A DNA stretch of 64,000 nt from Rhizobium leguminosarum (GTDB taxonomy: Bacteria > Pseudomonadota > Alphaproteobacteria > Rhizobiales > Rhizobiaceae), in contig NZ_CP016286.1 in assembly GCF_001679785.1 (NCBI RefSeq), forward strand, positions 3,038,001-3,102,000, given 5' to 3'. Shown here in pieces: positions 36,042-43,805 of this stretch (its first letter is position 1; each line of letters begins with the position of its first letter). Both the position numbers and the translations under genes were made by a program. The notes beneath the pieces are model-generated. The model was not told the DNA's origin. It saw nothing but the letters and a program-made list of their open reading frames with translations, and searched no databases.

Positions 36042-36341
36042 TCAGCCTTGCGGGCGCTCGCTGGTGGTCGCGACGCTATCTGCAACGGAATTGTTTTCGC
36101 GCAGCTTGGCACTGCGCCGCAAAAGCCCCGACAGGAACACGCCTGCCAGATAGCCGATTTCCATGAGCGCGAGGATGGCGATACCGGAGAGCATGGCCGC
36201 GATCACGGAAGACCCACCGGCAAAAGCCACGCCGCCGAAGCCGATTGCCACCAGGATTGCAAAAATCGCGAAAGCCCAGGCGCGGATGGAAGCCCCGGCA
36301 GCGATCGAAATCACGGCTGCCCCGAGTGTGGTGATCAACAT
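36042..36341 (-). CDS. Small membrane protein, ExoX/PsiA-like, copy A
   Basis: 99 aa from MLITTLGAAVISIAAGASI, preceded by AAGGGGG. Three hydrophobic segments; the conserved core is LMEIGYLAGVFLSGLLRRS, followed by a hydrophilic tail. The copy at 40905 shares SIAAGA.IRA.AFAIFA and LMEI.YLAG. Size, topology and the setting next to ExoY-type genes recall the rhizobial exopolysaccharide repressors ExoX/PsiA, which counteract ExoY/PssA. The name is an inference. It runs against the surrounding genes. Confidence 0.6.
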   Translation of the reverse strand: MLITTLGAAVISIAAGASIRAWAFAIFAILVAIGFGGVAFAGGSSVIAAMLSGIAILALMEIGYLAGVFLSGLLRRSAKLRENNSVADSVATTSERPQG

Positions 36342-36649
36342 GACAATCCCCCTTCCCTCCGCATTCCGACAAGGGTCCCGGCACCAATCGCCGTACCGCG
36401 AAACAACATGTCGAAACATAGCCTTATGACAGGCAAGGCACTCTTCATGGTGAATATCTCAACAATGAAACATACAAAAGCCGCCGACAGCCAGACACCG
36501 ATTCAGCACCAGCGCACTGGATGCTGGCCTATATATACCGAACAGGGCCTTCATATGACAGACCCGTTGGCTCAATTCACAACTGGTCCCTCGCCTCGCA
36601 AAGACAATACCGATTCACTTGTATTGCGCACAATCGGAAAGGTGATGAC

Positions 36650-37561
36650 ATGAACAACCAGTGCGTCGTCTACGTCACGGATGTCGAGTATTCATTTCCG
36701 ACCATTCTCTCGGCACTTCAGGCTCGCAAATTCGCAAGCCCTGCGACCGACGTCTGCGTTCTGATGTCGGAACATCTCGACAATTTCGAAGAGCTGAAAG
36801 CCCTGCTCGCAAGGAGTGGGGTCATATTGACCGATGCGACCGAAGCGCTGCAGGACTCGCTCGGCAAACTCGACAGTTCGCATTTCCAGGGACGCATCAG
36901 CGTCAGCACAATGGCCAAGCTGGTCCTTTGCGAGATCCTGCCCACTAACTATACCCAGATCATCTACCTCGATGGCGATACCCAGATCGTCAGCGATCTC
37001 GGTGCGTTCGAAAGTGCCACTGTGCCAGAGGGCAAGTTTTTCGCGGCGCGCGACTACACGGCGATCCATGACTTCCTCGATACCGGAAAGGACAGCCACT
37101 ATTTCAACGCAGGCGTCCTGAAATTCCATCGAAACGGCTGGATCGGGCAGGAGGCGCTCGAGCTTTTTGCTAGAAATCCCGAGGCCTGCGAGGGCAAACA
37201 TGATCAGGGTGCATTGAATTATGTCTGCGGTTCATCGCTCATCCTGGTATCGAACCGCTGGAACTTTCCCAAACAATTCCTTCATCTGGTGAATATGTCC
37301 TCCTTGTCGATCGTCCACTACATGGCGCATCCGAAGCCATGGCATGGAACTTTCTTTCCGTGGACCGATAAAGAAAGCCAGGTATACGTCGACCTGCGCA
37401 AAGCACATCCGATTTACAATTCGCTGTATCGCGGGATAACCTTCGATCGGAAGATGCTGTATAAATACCGGTCTATCCGGGCGCGCATCGAGAACGCAAT
37501 TGAAAAAGAAGGACCCAATCCTAGGGTCCAGAGCCTGCTGGTTGGCGACTACGCCGTATGA
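36650..37561 (+). CDS. GT8-family glycosyltransferase
   Basis: 303 aa from MNNQCVVYVTDVEYSF, preceded by AAAGGTGATG; the frame is open upstream to 36521 without a ribosome site. GT8 features: the metal-binding DxD in IIYLDGDTQIVSDL, the YFNAGVLKF motif, DQGALNYV, and the second metal ligand in IVHYMAHPKPWHG. It transfers a hexose or hexuronic acid with retention. GC content around it is slightly lower than the cluster core. Confidence 0.87.
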   Translation: MNNQCVVYVTDVEYSFPTILSALQARKFASPATDVCVLMSEHLDNFEELKALLARSGVILTDATEALQDSLGKLDSSHFQGRISVSTMAKLVLCEILPTNYTQIIYLDGDTQIVSDLGAFESATVPEGKFFAARDYTAIHDFLDTGKDSHYFNAGVLKFHRNGWIGQEALELFARNPEACEGKHDQGALNYVCGSSLILVSNRWNFPKQFLHLVNMSSLSIVHYMAHPKPWHGTFFPWTDKESQVYVDLRKAHPIYNSLYRGITFDRKMLYKYRSIRARIENAIEKEGPNPRVQSLLVGDYAV

Positions 37562-37694
37562 TGATGTATTATTGGTCCGACTTGAATGTCCGCGGGACTG
37601 AACTCAGTGTCGCCGGTCGAGCCGTGAATTTGCAGACGGAAGCGCAGAGTATTCATCCATTCATTCCAGGAATGGATAATCTTCAGGACAGAAT

Positions 37695-38717
37695 ATGAGT
37701 TATAGGGCTTCCGCCGCCAGTATCTCGCATTACGTGAAAGCCCGCCTGCGCCGTTCGCTCAAGGCTCGGCAGGTTCGATATGACCTGCTGCGCAACGGGC
37801 TCAAGCAGGCGCGCCACGTCGTCATCTGCGTCATCCGTGACGAGGGGCACCGGCTGGCCTTCTTCCTTCAGTATTATCGCGATCTCGGCTTCGAGCACTT
37901 CGTCTGTATCGACAACGGCTCGACCGACGGCACGGCCGAGTTGCTGTCCGGCTTCGACGATGTCTCCCTTCTTTCGGCTCATGGTTCCTACAAGGCGGCG
38001 AGGTTCGGAAACGACTGGATCAACGAAGTCATCAACCGCCACTGCCGGGAGAAGTGGGTCCTGTATGTCGATGCAGACGAGTTCCTGGTCTATCCGCATT
38101 GCGACACACGGCCGATCGATCAATTGACTTCCTATATCGCTTCCATGGGCGGCCATTCCCTCCGCTCGGTCATGATCGACATGTACAGCCCGCATCCCGT
38201 TCTCGAAAACATATGCGAACCCGGTCGCAACCCGCTCGAGGTCTGCAATCTCTTCGACCGCTCCGGCTATGTGGCGCATTTCGACAAACGCAACTGGACG
38301 ATATGGATCAAGGGCGGCGTTCGCGGGCGTGTCTATTTCCACGACCGGCTCTGGGACGGCCCAGCGCTCAACAAGATACCCCTCGTCTATGTGGCGGGTG
38401 AACGTCTGTTTCTCAAATCATCGCACCAGGTCTGGCCGCTCTCCCTGAATTTGGGCGACATGCGCGGAGCTCTCGGCGTATCCGGCGCCCTTCTGCATTT
38501 CAAGTTCCTGTCGACCTTCGTGCACAAGGTCGCCGATGCGGCACACCGGTCCCAACATACGGAAGAATATACCGTATACTCCTCAGGCAAGGACATGGAT
38601 GACTTCGTCTACGACGATACGGGCACCTACAAAAGCTGGAAGGACCTGTCCGATCACGGGCTCATACAGGGTGAAGGCTGGAAATACTGGAGGAATGCTT
38701 CCGAGAGCGAAGTCTAA
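37695..38717 (+). CDS. GT2/GT92-like glycosyltransferase
   Basis: 340 aa. RHVVICVIRDEGHRLAFFLQ, FVCIDNGSTDGTAELL and WVLYVDADEFLVYPH form the donor-binding region of the Glyco_tranf_2_4/GT92-like group, with DADEF as metal motif. A later LHFKFLSTF segment is also typical. It is the last rightward gene of the cluster and is followed by a candidate terminator. Sugar specificity unknown. Confidence 0.85.
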   Translation: MSYRASAASISHYVKARLRRSLKARQVRYDLLRNGLKQARHVVICVIRDEGHRLAFFLQYYRDLGFEHFVCIDNGSTDGTAELLSGFDDVSLLSAHGSYKAARFGNDWINEVINRHCREKWVLYVDADEFLVYPHCDTRPIDQLTSYIASMGGHSLRSVMIDMYSPHPVLENICEPGRNPLEVCNLFDRSGYVAHFDKRNWTIWIKGGVRGRVYFHDRLWDGPALNKIPLVYVAGERLFLKSSHQVWPLSLNLGDMRGALGVSGALLHFKFLSTFVHKVADAAHRSQHTEEYTVYSSGKDMDDFVYDDTGTYKSWKDLSDHGLIQGEGWKYWRNASESEV

Positions 38718-38848
38718 GTATGCCGCGCCAAATACGCAGCGATTTTGGGACGACGTGCATGAAGACAAGTGCTAACACGCCAACCTGATCTTTCAGCCTG
38801 CTTCGTCTGACTATCAACTCGCACTGTCATCAAACACAAAACCCGCCG

Positions 38849-38888
38849 ACGGCAGGTTCTGTCGAGGCTTTCTGCCGTTCCGTTTTTT
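38849..38888 (+). terminator. Candidate Rho-independent terminator
   Basis: ACGGCAG (38849-38855) pairs with CTGCCGT (38872-38878), and a run of six T follows at 38883-38888. It lies 130 bases after the GT2/GT92-like gene and before the convergent Crp-like gene B. The loop is long (16 nt). Confidence 0.4.
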
Positions 38889-38901
38889 ATCGCGGAACGT
38901 C

Positions 38902-39651
38902 TCAGGCGAGACCCGCCCCCTCGGCATAAGCCTCCAGCGCCTTCCGATTGAGAATGCGGATTTTGCCCTGTGTCCCGTCGACCACTTTGCTCTCGCGCAA
39001 GCGCCGCAGGCATTGGTTGACCTTTTCACGCGACGCCGGCAGTGTCGCGGCCAGCTCGTGCTGGGAGATGATCAGTTCGTCGCCGCTATTTTGCGCATCC
39101 ATTCTGTAGAGGGCAGAAAGACGCAGCAGCGTTCGGGCAAGTCTCTGCCTTAGACTCGATCCGGCATTGGAAATGATCCGCAGTTCGAGTTCGGAAACAC
39201 GCGCCAGCGCCTTCGACAGGATCTTCACCTGAAATTGCGGATCGTTAGCACACAGGTCCCGCAGCAACCGACCGTCGAAGTAATGCAGTTCGCAATCCGA
39301 CGAGGCCCGATATTCCAGGCTGAGAGACTGCTTGCGGAGCACCTCCAATTCGCCGATCAAGCCGCCTTTCGGAACAATTTCCACGATGAACTCTCGTCCA
39401 TCGGCAAGCGGGGTGCTTGCGCTTACCATTCCGCGCTGTACGCGGGCGAACACGTCGAGGACGACGCCGGCACCGGCAATAATCTCACCGCGGCGAAACT
39501 TTCGAACACTCGAGCGGCAAAACGGGAACTCGTGATCCAAATCCGCCCGGCCGTCGTAAACAATACCTGCAGACCCGCAAGTAACCGCTTCGCTTATTCG
39601 CGCTGCGTTTCCTCTAGGTCTGTTGTCTCTAGTGCTGATCGCCCCGTCCAT
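38902..39651 (-). CDS. Crp/Fnr-family regulator, copy B
   Basis: 249 aa from MDGAISTRDNRPRG, eight bases after GGAG. Close paralogue of the gene at 28069 along its whole length; the HTH region DELIISQHELAATLPASREK is nearly identical, so both may read the same DNA sites. The cAMP cassette again lacks the Arg-Ser pair (GELEVLRKQSLSLEYR). It is divergent from ExoY-like copy B, repeating the arrangement of locus A. Confidence 0.85.
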   Translation of the reverse strand: MDGAISTRDNRPRGNAARISEAVTCGSAGIVYDGRADLDHEFPFCRSSVRKFRRGEIIAGAGVVLDVFARVQRGMVSASTPLADGREFIVEIVPKGGLIGELEVLRKQSLSLEYRASSDCELHYFDGRLLRDLCANDPQFQVKILSKALARVSELELRIISNAGSSLRQRLARTLLRLSALYRMDAQNSGDELIISQHELAATLPASREKVNQCLRRLRESKVVDGTQGKIRILNRKALEAYAEGAGLA

Positions 39652-40017
39652 ACGCACAACTCCACACAGAATAATTGCCTTATTTGTCTTGAGCGACATT
39701 CGTAATAGGTTAAATTAGAAAGTCAAACAATAATAAAATAAAAAATTCGTGTTTAAACTATACATAATTATGAATAATCCTCATCTTTATATATAATAAA
39801 ATTCATATTGAATTCTATCGCATACAAGTCTTTGGGGCTGCATGACGATTTTTATACAATTTATGACAATTGCCTACCTGCAGAATACATTTAGTCAGCA
39901 CAACAACAACAACGAACTTTAAAATAAAACTAAATAACATTTCTGCTATATAGTCAAAATCAAAGGTAATATTTTTAATATTCGTAAGAATTTCTTTAGA
40001 TTATAAGGAATTTATTC
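39652..40017. other. AT-rich divergent regulatory region B
   Basis: 366 bp, extremely AT-rich, between Crp-like gene B and ExoY-like copy B. It shares ATTGCCTTA and AGTCAAA segments with region A near the Crp-like gene, so the regions look homologous. No coding frame is apparent. Confidence 0.6.
39698..39726 (-). promoter_or_regulatory. Putative promoter of Crp-like gene B
   Basis: On the minus strand TTGACT (39726-39721), a 17-base spacer and ACGAAT (39703-39698) lie about 47 bases before the ATG. This is the same geometry as the promoter proposed for copy A. The -10 is poor. Confidence 0.3.
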
Positions 40018-40761
40018 ATGACTATGACCTCGGTCACAGACATCAAACTTGCATTAAAACAAAGCTTTGGCTGTGATTTCTGGAATTCGTCTAACGGAGA
40101 CGCGGGTGGCGGGAAAAATCAGGGCATCAACCCAACCGGACCTTGGCGGGATTTCGCCAGGGCTCGACAGGAAAGGCGTCCATTCAATTCGTCACGACCC
40201 CGTCTGATCAGCAGAATTCTGAAGCGCGCATTGGACATCATCATTGCGGCAAGTTTCTTATTCTTTCTGTCGCCGCTCCTTCTGTCGGCGGCAGTCATCG
40301 TCACGCTAAGTGATTGGGGCCCTGTTTTCAATTCTCATCGCAGGATCGGTTATAAGGGAAAGGAGTTTGGTTGCCTCAAGTTTCGGACGACAGGAGCCGA
40401 CGCAACGACCGACGCGCACGTCACGGTCGTCGGCGATATTTTGAGGCGATCGAGCCTCGACAAGCTTCCGCAATTGATCAACGTGTTGCTGGGTCAAATG
40501 AGCCTCGTCGGGCCTCGCGCCATTACCAAGGAAGAGCTGCCGCGTTACGGTGAACATGCCTATGCCTACATGGCCGTCCGTCCCGGCCTGACTGGCCATT
40601 GGCAAACCAGCGGGCACAACGACGTCAGCTATCCGAATGGAATTTCCCTTGACGTCGAATATTTGTCCAAATGGACGCTCACGCTGGATTTCGCGATCAT
40701 GGCAAAAACGCTGTCGGCGCTGCTTTTCCGGCACGCGTTGTTGCCCAAAGTGGATTCCTAA
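40018..40761 (+). CDS. ExoY-like transferase copy B, probable pseudoenzyme
   Basis: 247 aa; start 8 bases after AAGGA, with a second ATG two codons on. The fold matches copy A (membrane segment LDIIIAASFLFFLSPLLL, about 77-94), but four family hallmarks are changed. KFRTM is KFRTT; the catalytic dyad Asp-Glu is Asp148-Lys149 (SLDKLPQ); GPRP is GPRA; SGRND is SGHND. About 25 residues between the KFRT motif and the VGDILRRSS segment are also missing. The frame is intact and the N-terminus is longer than copy A's. Catalysis looks lost, so a regulatory or decoy role, or slow decay, is inferred. Confidence 0.85.
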   Translation: MTMTSVTDIKLALKQSFGCDFWNSSNGDAGGGKNQGINPTGPWRDFARARQERRPFNSSRPRLISRILKRALDIIIAASFLFFLSPLLLSAAVIVTLSDWGPVFNSHRRIGYKGKEFGCLKFRTTGADATTDAHVTVVGDILRRSSLDKLPQLINVLLGQMSLVGPRAITKEELPRYGEHAYAYMAVRPGLTGHWQTSGHNDVSYPNGISLDVEYLSKWTLTLDFAIMAKTLSALLFRHALLPKVDS

Positions 40762-40861
40762 GCATGTCGGGCAAAACTGTGGTGCGGTTCTGTGATAGAG
40801 ACATGCGCAAAACCAGAGACTAAAGCGCGGCAAGCGAATCTAAAGATCACGCCGCGTTTTG
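40761..40861. repeat. RIME-associated repeat, copy 2
   Basis: Diverged copy of the element at 22911-23017: AGCATGTCG, CAAAACTGTG, ACATGCG, CTAAAGCGCG and AGCGAATCT appear in the same order. It begins at the last base of the ExoY-like copy B stop codon. Confidence 0.65.
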
Positions 40862-40904
40862 GCACCCTGACGTAGCCGAGCATTCTGCCGGCTCGGTCAT
40901 GTCA

Positions 40905-41201
40905 TTACCCGTGAGGACCCTTGCCCGTAACATGGGAGCGCTCAGTAATGGAGTTCTTTTTCCGGCGCTTTTGAATATGCCACAAGGAGAAAGCAAATAG
41001 ACCCGCCAGATAGCATATCTCCATCAAAACAAGCACTTCGACGCAAGAAACGACAGCCTCCGCCAAGGAGGAACCTTTCAGCAGAATCACGCCGCCCAAG
41101 GACGTGACCACCAGAAATGCAAAGATTGCAAAGGCCGAGGCGCGAATGGTCGCTCCGGCGGCGATAGAGACGGCAACCACGACGAGCGTGCTCTTCAGCA
41201 T
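40905..41201 (-). CDS. Small membrane protein, ExoX/PsiA-like, copy B
   Basis: 98 aa from MLKSTLVVVAVSIAAGATI, preceded by GAGAGGATC. Paralogue of the protein at 36042, with the same hydrophobic segments and the core VLMEICYLAGLFAFSLW, then a basic tail (IQKRRKKN). It is convergent with ExoY-like copy B, separated by the mosaic repeat. If the ExoX-like assignment is right, it would antagonise the initiating transferase. Function is not established by sequence alone. Confidence 0.58.
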   Translation of the reverse strand: MLKSTLVVVAVSIAAGATIRASAFAIFAFLVVTSLGGVILLKGSSLAEAVVSCVEVLVLMEICYLAGLFAFSLWHIQKRRKKNSITERSHVTGKGPHG

Positions 41202-41695
41202 TATTCTGATCCTCTCTTCACACCTCCTTCAAGCCACCGTCAGCCCTCGATGACATGACAAAACCCAAAGTCGAAACGAAGTCCGATCAAAGTATTTTAC
41301 CTATTGTGGTTAAAATATTGCTAATAGCAGTCCAGCAAATCGACGGAGCAACGCCGGAGAATATTCGACTATTCATCCAGCGGGGCCGTTCTACCGATTA
41401 AACCCAAGAAATCCTTGGATATTGCGGTCAGAAAGATTTAGGTATCTGAGGCTTATACAGGAGCCGATAATGCAGCTGCGGCGTTCTCTCGCCGAACTGA
41501 ACGCTCATTTGATATCCCTGAAAAGATGAATTTGGCCATAGGCTTACGCTCGAGCGCATATGCGCCCTGGCAACGAACAGGCTTATGCTCGTCCGGCAAG
41601 CGTGACTCGAGCGCATCAAGGTTGCGCAACAGCCTACGGAAAACTCGGCCCCTACGATGGACCCGGATATTTATCTGAGGCGATCGGTCAGGCAA
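41202..41695. other. 494-bp region without a recognised gene
   Basis: It lies between small membrane protein B and the group II intron. There are only short open frames, including a minus-strand one of about 80 codons outside the intron, ending near 41453, that I cannot match to any family. CTCGAGCGCAT occurs twice (near 41550 and 41607). It may be remnant DNA; I see nothing firm. Confidence 0.4.
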
Positions 41696-42343
41696 ATCGG
41701 GTAGGAGGGAGCCTTGCGGCGTCCCTCCTCCCACACCACCGTGCGTACGGTTCCGTACACGGCGGTTCATGTCGCGCTCGGTTCATGGTCCCCAGTGCCC
41801 GCCGCCCTACAAGCGCCCAGCCTTGTCTCGCGGGTTCCGCCCGCTACCTCCGGCTAGGCCCTCTTGCGAGGCATCTGCTCAAGGCGGTCGGAAAAGCGGT
41901 CCGGCCTCCGTCGACATGTTCAGCCCTTCACCGGTTGGTCTGGCTACTACGGCGTCTGCTGACTTCTGCCGCCCCATCCCGACGCCTTGCGACGCCGGTA
42001 GCACATCTGTTTCCAGAGGCAGGTCGGCAGACCTCCCAGGGTAAGACGCGTGACCTTCGTGCCATATACCTGTCACATCTGCGCCCGCACCCTCCGGGTG
42101 ATATCGGGCTTCGGGTGCGTTGGCCCCCTCGCCCGGATGCGGACGCCTCATATGCGCTTCCTGTTCGTCAGGCCGGCACTTTGCCTGCAGCTTCCTTCAG
42201 ACCTCGCCTCGCGACAACGCCCTTGCTGTTCGGCTAGCGGTTCCCATCACCAGGGCCCGCAGAGGACTCTCACCTCCAAGTCATCGGCCGGATACCACCC
42301 CGGCCAAACGGTGCTCACGCACCACGCGCCATGCCTGGCGCAC
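41696..42343 (-). mobile_element. Group II intron lacking its reverse transcriptase
   Basis: Read on the minus strand, the element starts GTGCGCC and contains domain I segments common to bacterial group II introns: GGTGAGAGTCC, GAAGGAAGCTGCAGGCAAAG and CCTGACGAACAGGAAG (around 42157-42280). The domain V hairpin GCCGTGTACGG/CCGTACGCACGG lies at about 41738-41763, followed by a domain VI stem and the end CTACCCGAT at 41696. The ORF site is reduced to MSTEAGPLFRPP and a stop, so the roughly 420-codon protein is deleted. Total about 648 bp. Eight bases before its 5' end is a 9-bp hairpin (42352-42377). Confidence 0.75.
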
Positions 42344-42442
42344 CAACGAAACAGGGCCGCCGCTATGGCGAGCCCTGCTGATGTTCTTGCCGGTTGAGCA
42401 CCTGCGATGGAATTGCCAGCCTCGAGGCCGATATCGACAAAC

Positions 42443-43552
42443 CTATTTCGAGACCGCACCGGCGAGTTGCCGTTTTACGCCGCGTTGGAGACTGAGGTTT
42501 TCCAGCCAGGTGACTTGTTTCCTCAATTTCAACGCCGGCTTTTCGATGAATCTCCACGAGAAGGCGGCAAAGCAAGCGGCAACAATGCTGCAGACGATGC
42601 CGTTCAACCACCAGTTATGCGCCCAGGGGCCGAGCGCTACGAACGCCTGTTGGATCGGATAGCCATAGAGGAAGACGCCGTAGGAGTAGTCGGCCCCACG
42701 CAGGACGCCGAGCTTGCGGGGCGAGGTGAGACCAAGGAAGACCGTGACATATCCCATGGCCGGAATGGCAATGAAGTCCCCAAAGGAGGTGAACCAGTAG
42801 GCCCACAAAATCATTACCACAGAGGCAAGGAAAATTCGGATGTCCCAAAGAACCTTGTCCTTGTAGAGATAGAAGGTCACCCCCACAAGAAAAGCACAAA
42901 TGAGCAGATTGCCGGACGCGGTCGTCGGCATAGTTGCCCAATCGCTTCCATGTTTCCAATATCTTGCAATACCGAAGGCTATGATCAACGCCGGCGTGGC
43001 GATAAGGGCAATCACCCGCCGCCTGACCACGCCGAGCAGGAAGAGTGCGGCGATCACGGCATAGCACTCAAGCTCGAAGGGCACCGTCCAGAGCTGCCCG
43101 TTCACCATTGCGGCGTCAGGATTATCCAGGAATACCCCGGGTAGATTGAAGTGAATGTGCCCTGTGACATTCATCAGATATGTAAAGAACTGAGGATCGG
43201 TGAAATAGTCACGCAGGTCATACTCTGTATAGATCGCTCCGAGTATAAAGGCAGCCAGCAACACCTCTACCGCGAGAGCGGGATAGATCCGGATAAATCG
43301 ATTGCCGAGAAAAGAGACCAATGTCTTCGATCGTTCGAGACTGCCAGCCACCAGAAACCCGCTCAGGACAAAGAACATGGGCAGAACTGACTTGATGACA
43401 GGGCGGAAGGGCGACTCCCAAAGAAACAGGTCGTCGCCATAGGTGACACGGGCCGTGTGTATCCAAAGCACTGAAAAGGCTAACAGTAATCGCATATAGT
43501 CGAATCCTGTCGGTCGCCCGTTCGCTCGATCAAGCTTTTCGCCGAGAACCAT
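42443..43552 (-). CDS. Acyltransferase family 3 (OafA/ExoZ-like)
   Basis: 369 aa from MVLGEKLDRANGRP, preceded by AAAGGGG. Integral membrane O-acyltransferase with about 10 helices. It has FDYMRLLLAFSVLWIHT (catalytic His), VLPMFFVLSGFLVAGS, NRFIRIYPAL and the C-terminal FSWRFIEKPAL. Such proteins O-acetylate or O-succinylate sugars of surface polysaccharides; ExoZ and OafA are examples. Its place beside the polysaccharide cluster suggests it decorates that polymer. The intron sits 100 bases beyond its stop. Confidence 0.88.
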   Translation of the reverse strand: MVLGEKLDRANGRPTGFDYMRLLLAFSVLWIHTARVTYGDDLFLWESPFRPVIKSVLPMFFVLSGFLVAGSLERSKTLVSFLGNRFIRIYPALAVEVLLAAFILGAIYTEYDLRDYFTDPQFFTYLMNVTGHIHFNLPGVFLDNPDAAMVNGQLWTVPFELECYAVIAALFLLGVVRRRVIALIATPALIIAFGIARYWKHGSDWATMPTTASGNLLICAFLVGVTFYLYKDKVLWDIRIFLASVVMILWAYWFTSFGDFIAIPAMGYVTVFLGLTSPRKLGVLRGADYSYGVFLYGYPIQQAFVALGPWAHNWWLNGIVCSIVAACFAAFSWRFIEKPALKLRKQVTWLENLSLQRGVKRQLAGAVSK

Positions 43553-43723
43553 CTGTGCCCCTTTCAGAAGTATTGACTCGATTTGGAATGGCAAGCCGTT
43601 GCCGCAGAGCGGCAGCGGCATCATTGCCGGGTCGGGGCCGCGTGTCAGTGACCACAGGTACATCAGGTAAAAATTGAACGAGAGAGCAGCCCTCTCCCGA
43701 AGACGCGTCTCTGACCATCAACC

Positions 43724-43751
43724 CATGGCCCTGTGCTTCCCGAGGGCCATG
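43724..43751. promoter_or_regulatory. Inverted repeat upstream of gcd
   Basis: CATGGCCCT (43724-43732) and AGGGCCATG (43743-43751) form a perfect 9-bp inverted repeat with a 10-base spacer, ending 54 bases before the gcd ATG. It could be an operator or a leader hairpin in the 253-bp divergent region between the acyltransferase and gcd. Confidence 0.4.
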
Positions 43752-43805
43752 CGACGGTCGGAGTTGGAATCCAGGTGATCGGGCGGCGGATTGGATGAGG
43801 AGACT

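Noticed and set aside
41453..41770. 105-codon minus-strand open frame as a possible transposase remnant
   Set aside because: It runs across the intron 3' end, and the part outside the intron matches no transposase motif I know.
41560..42237. 225-codon plus-strand open frame and neighbours
   Set aside because: They cover the RNA domains of the group II intron in antisense; the sequence is constrained by RNA structure, not by protein coding.
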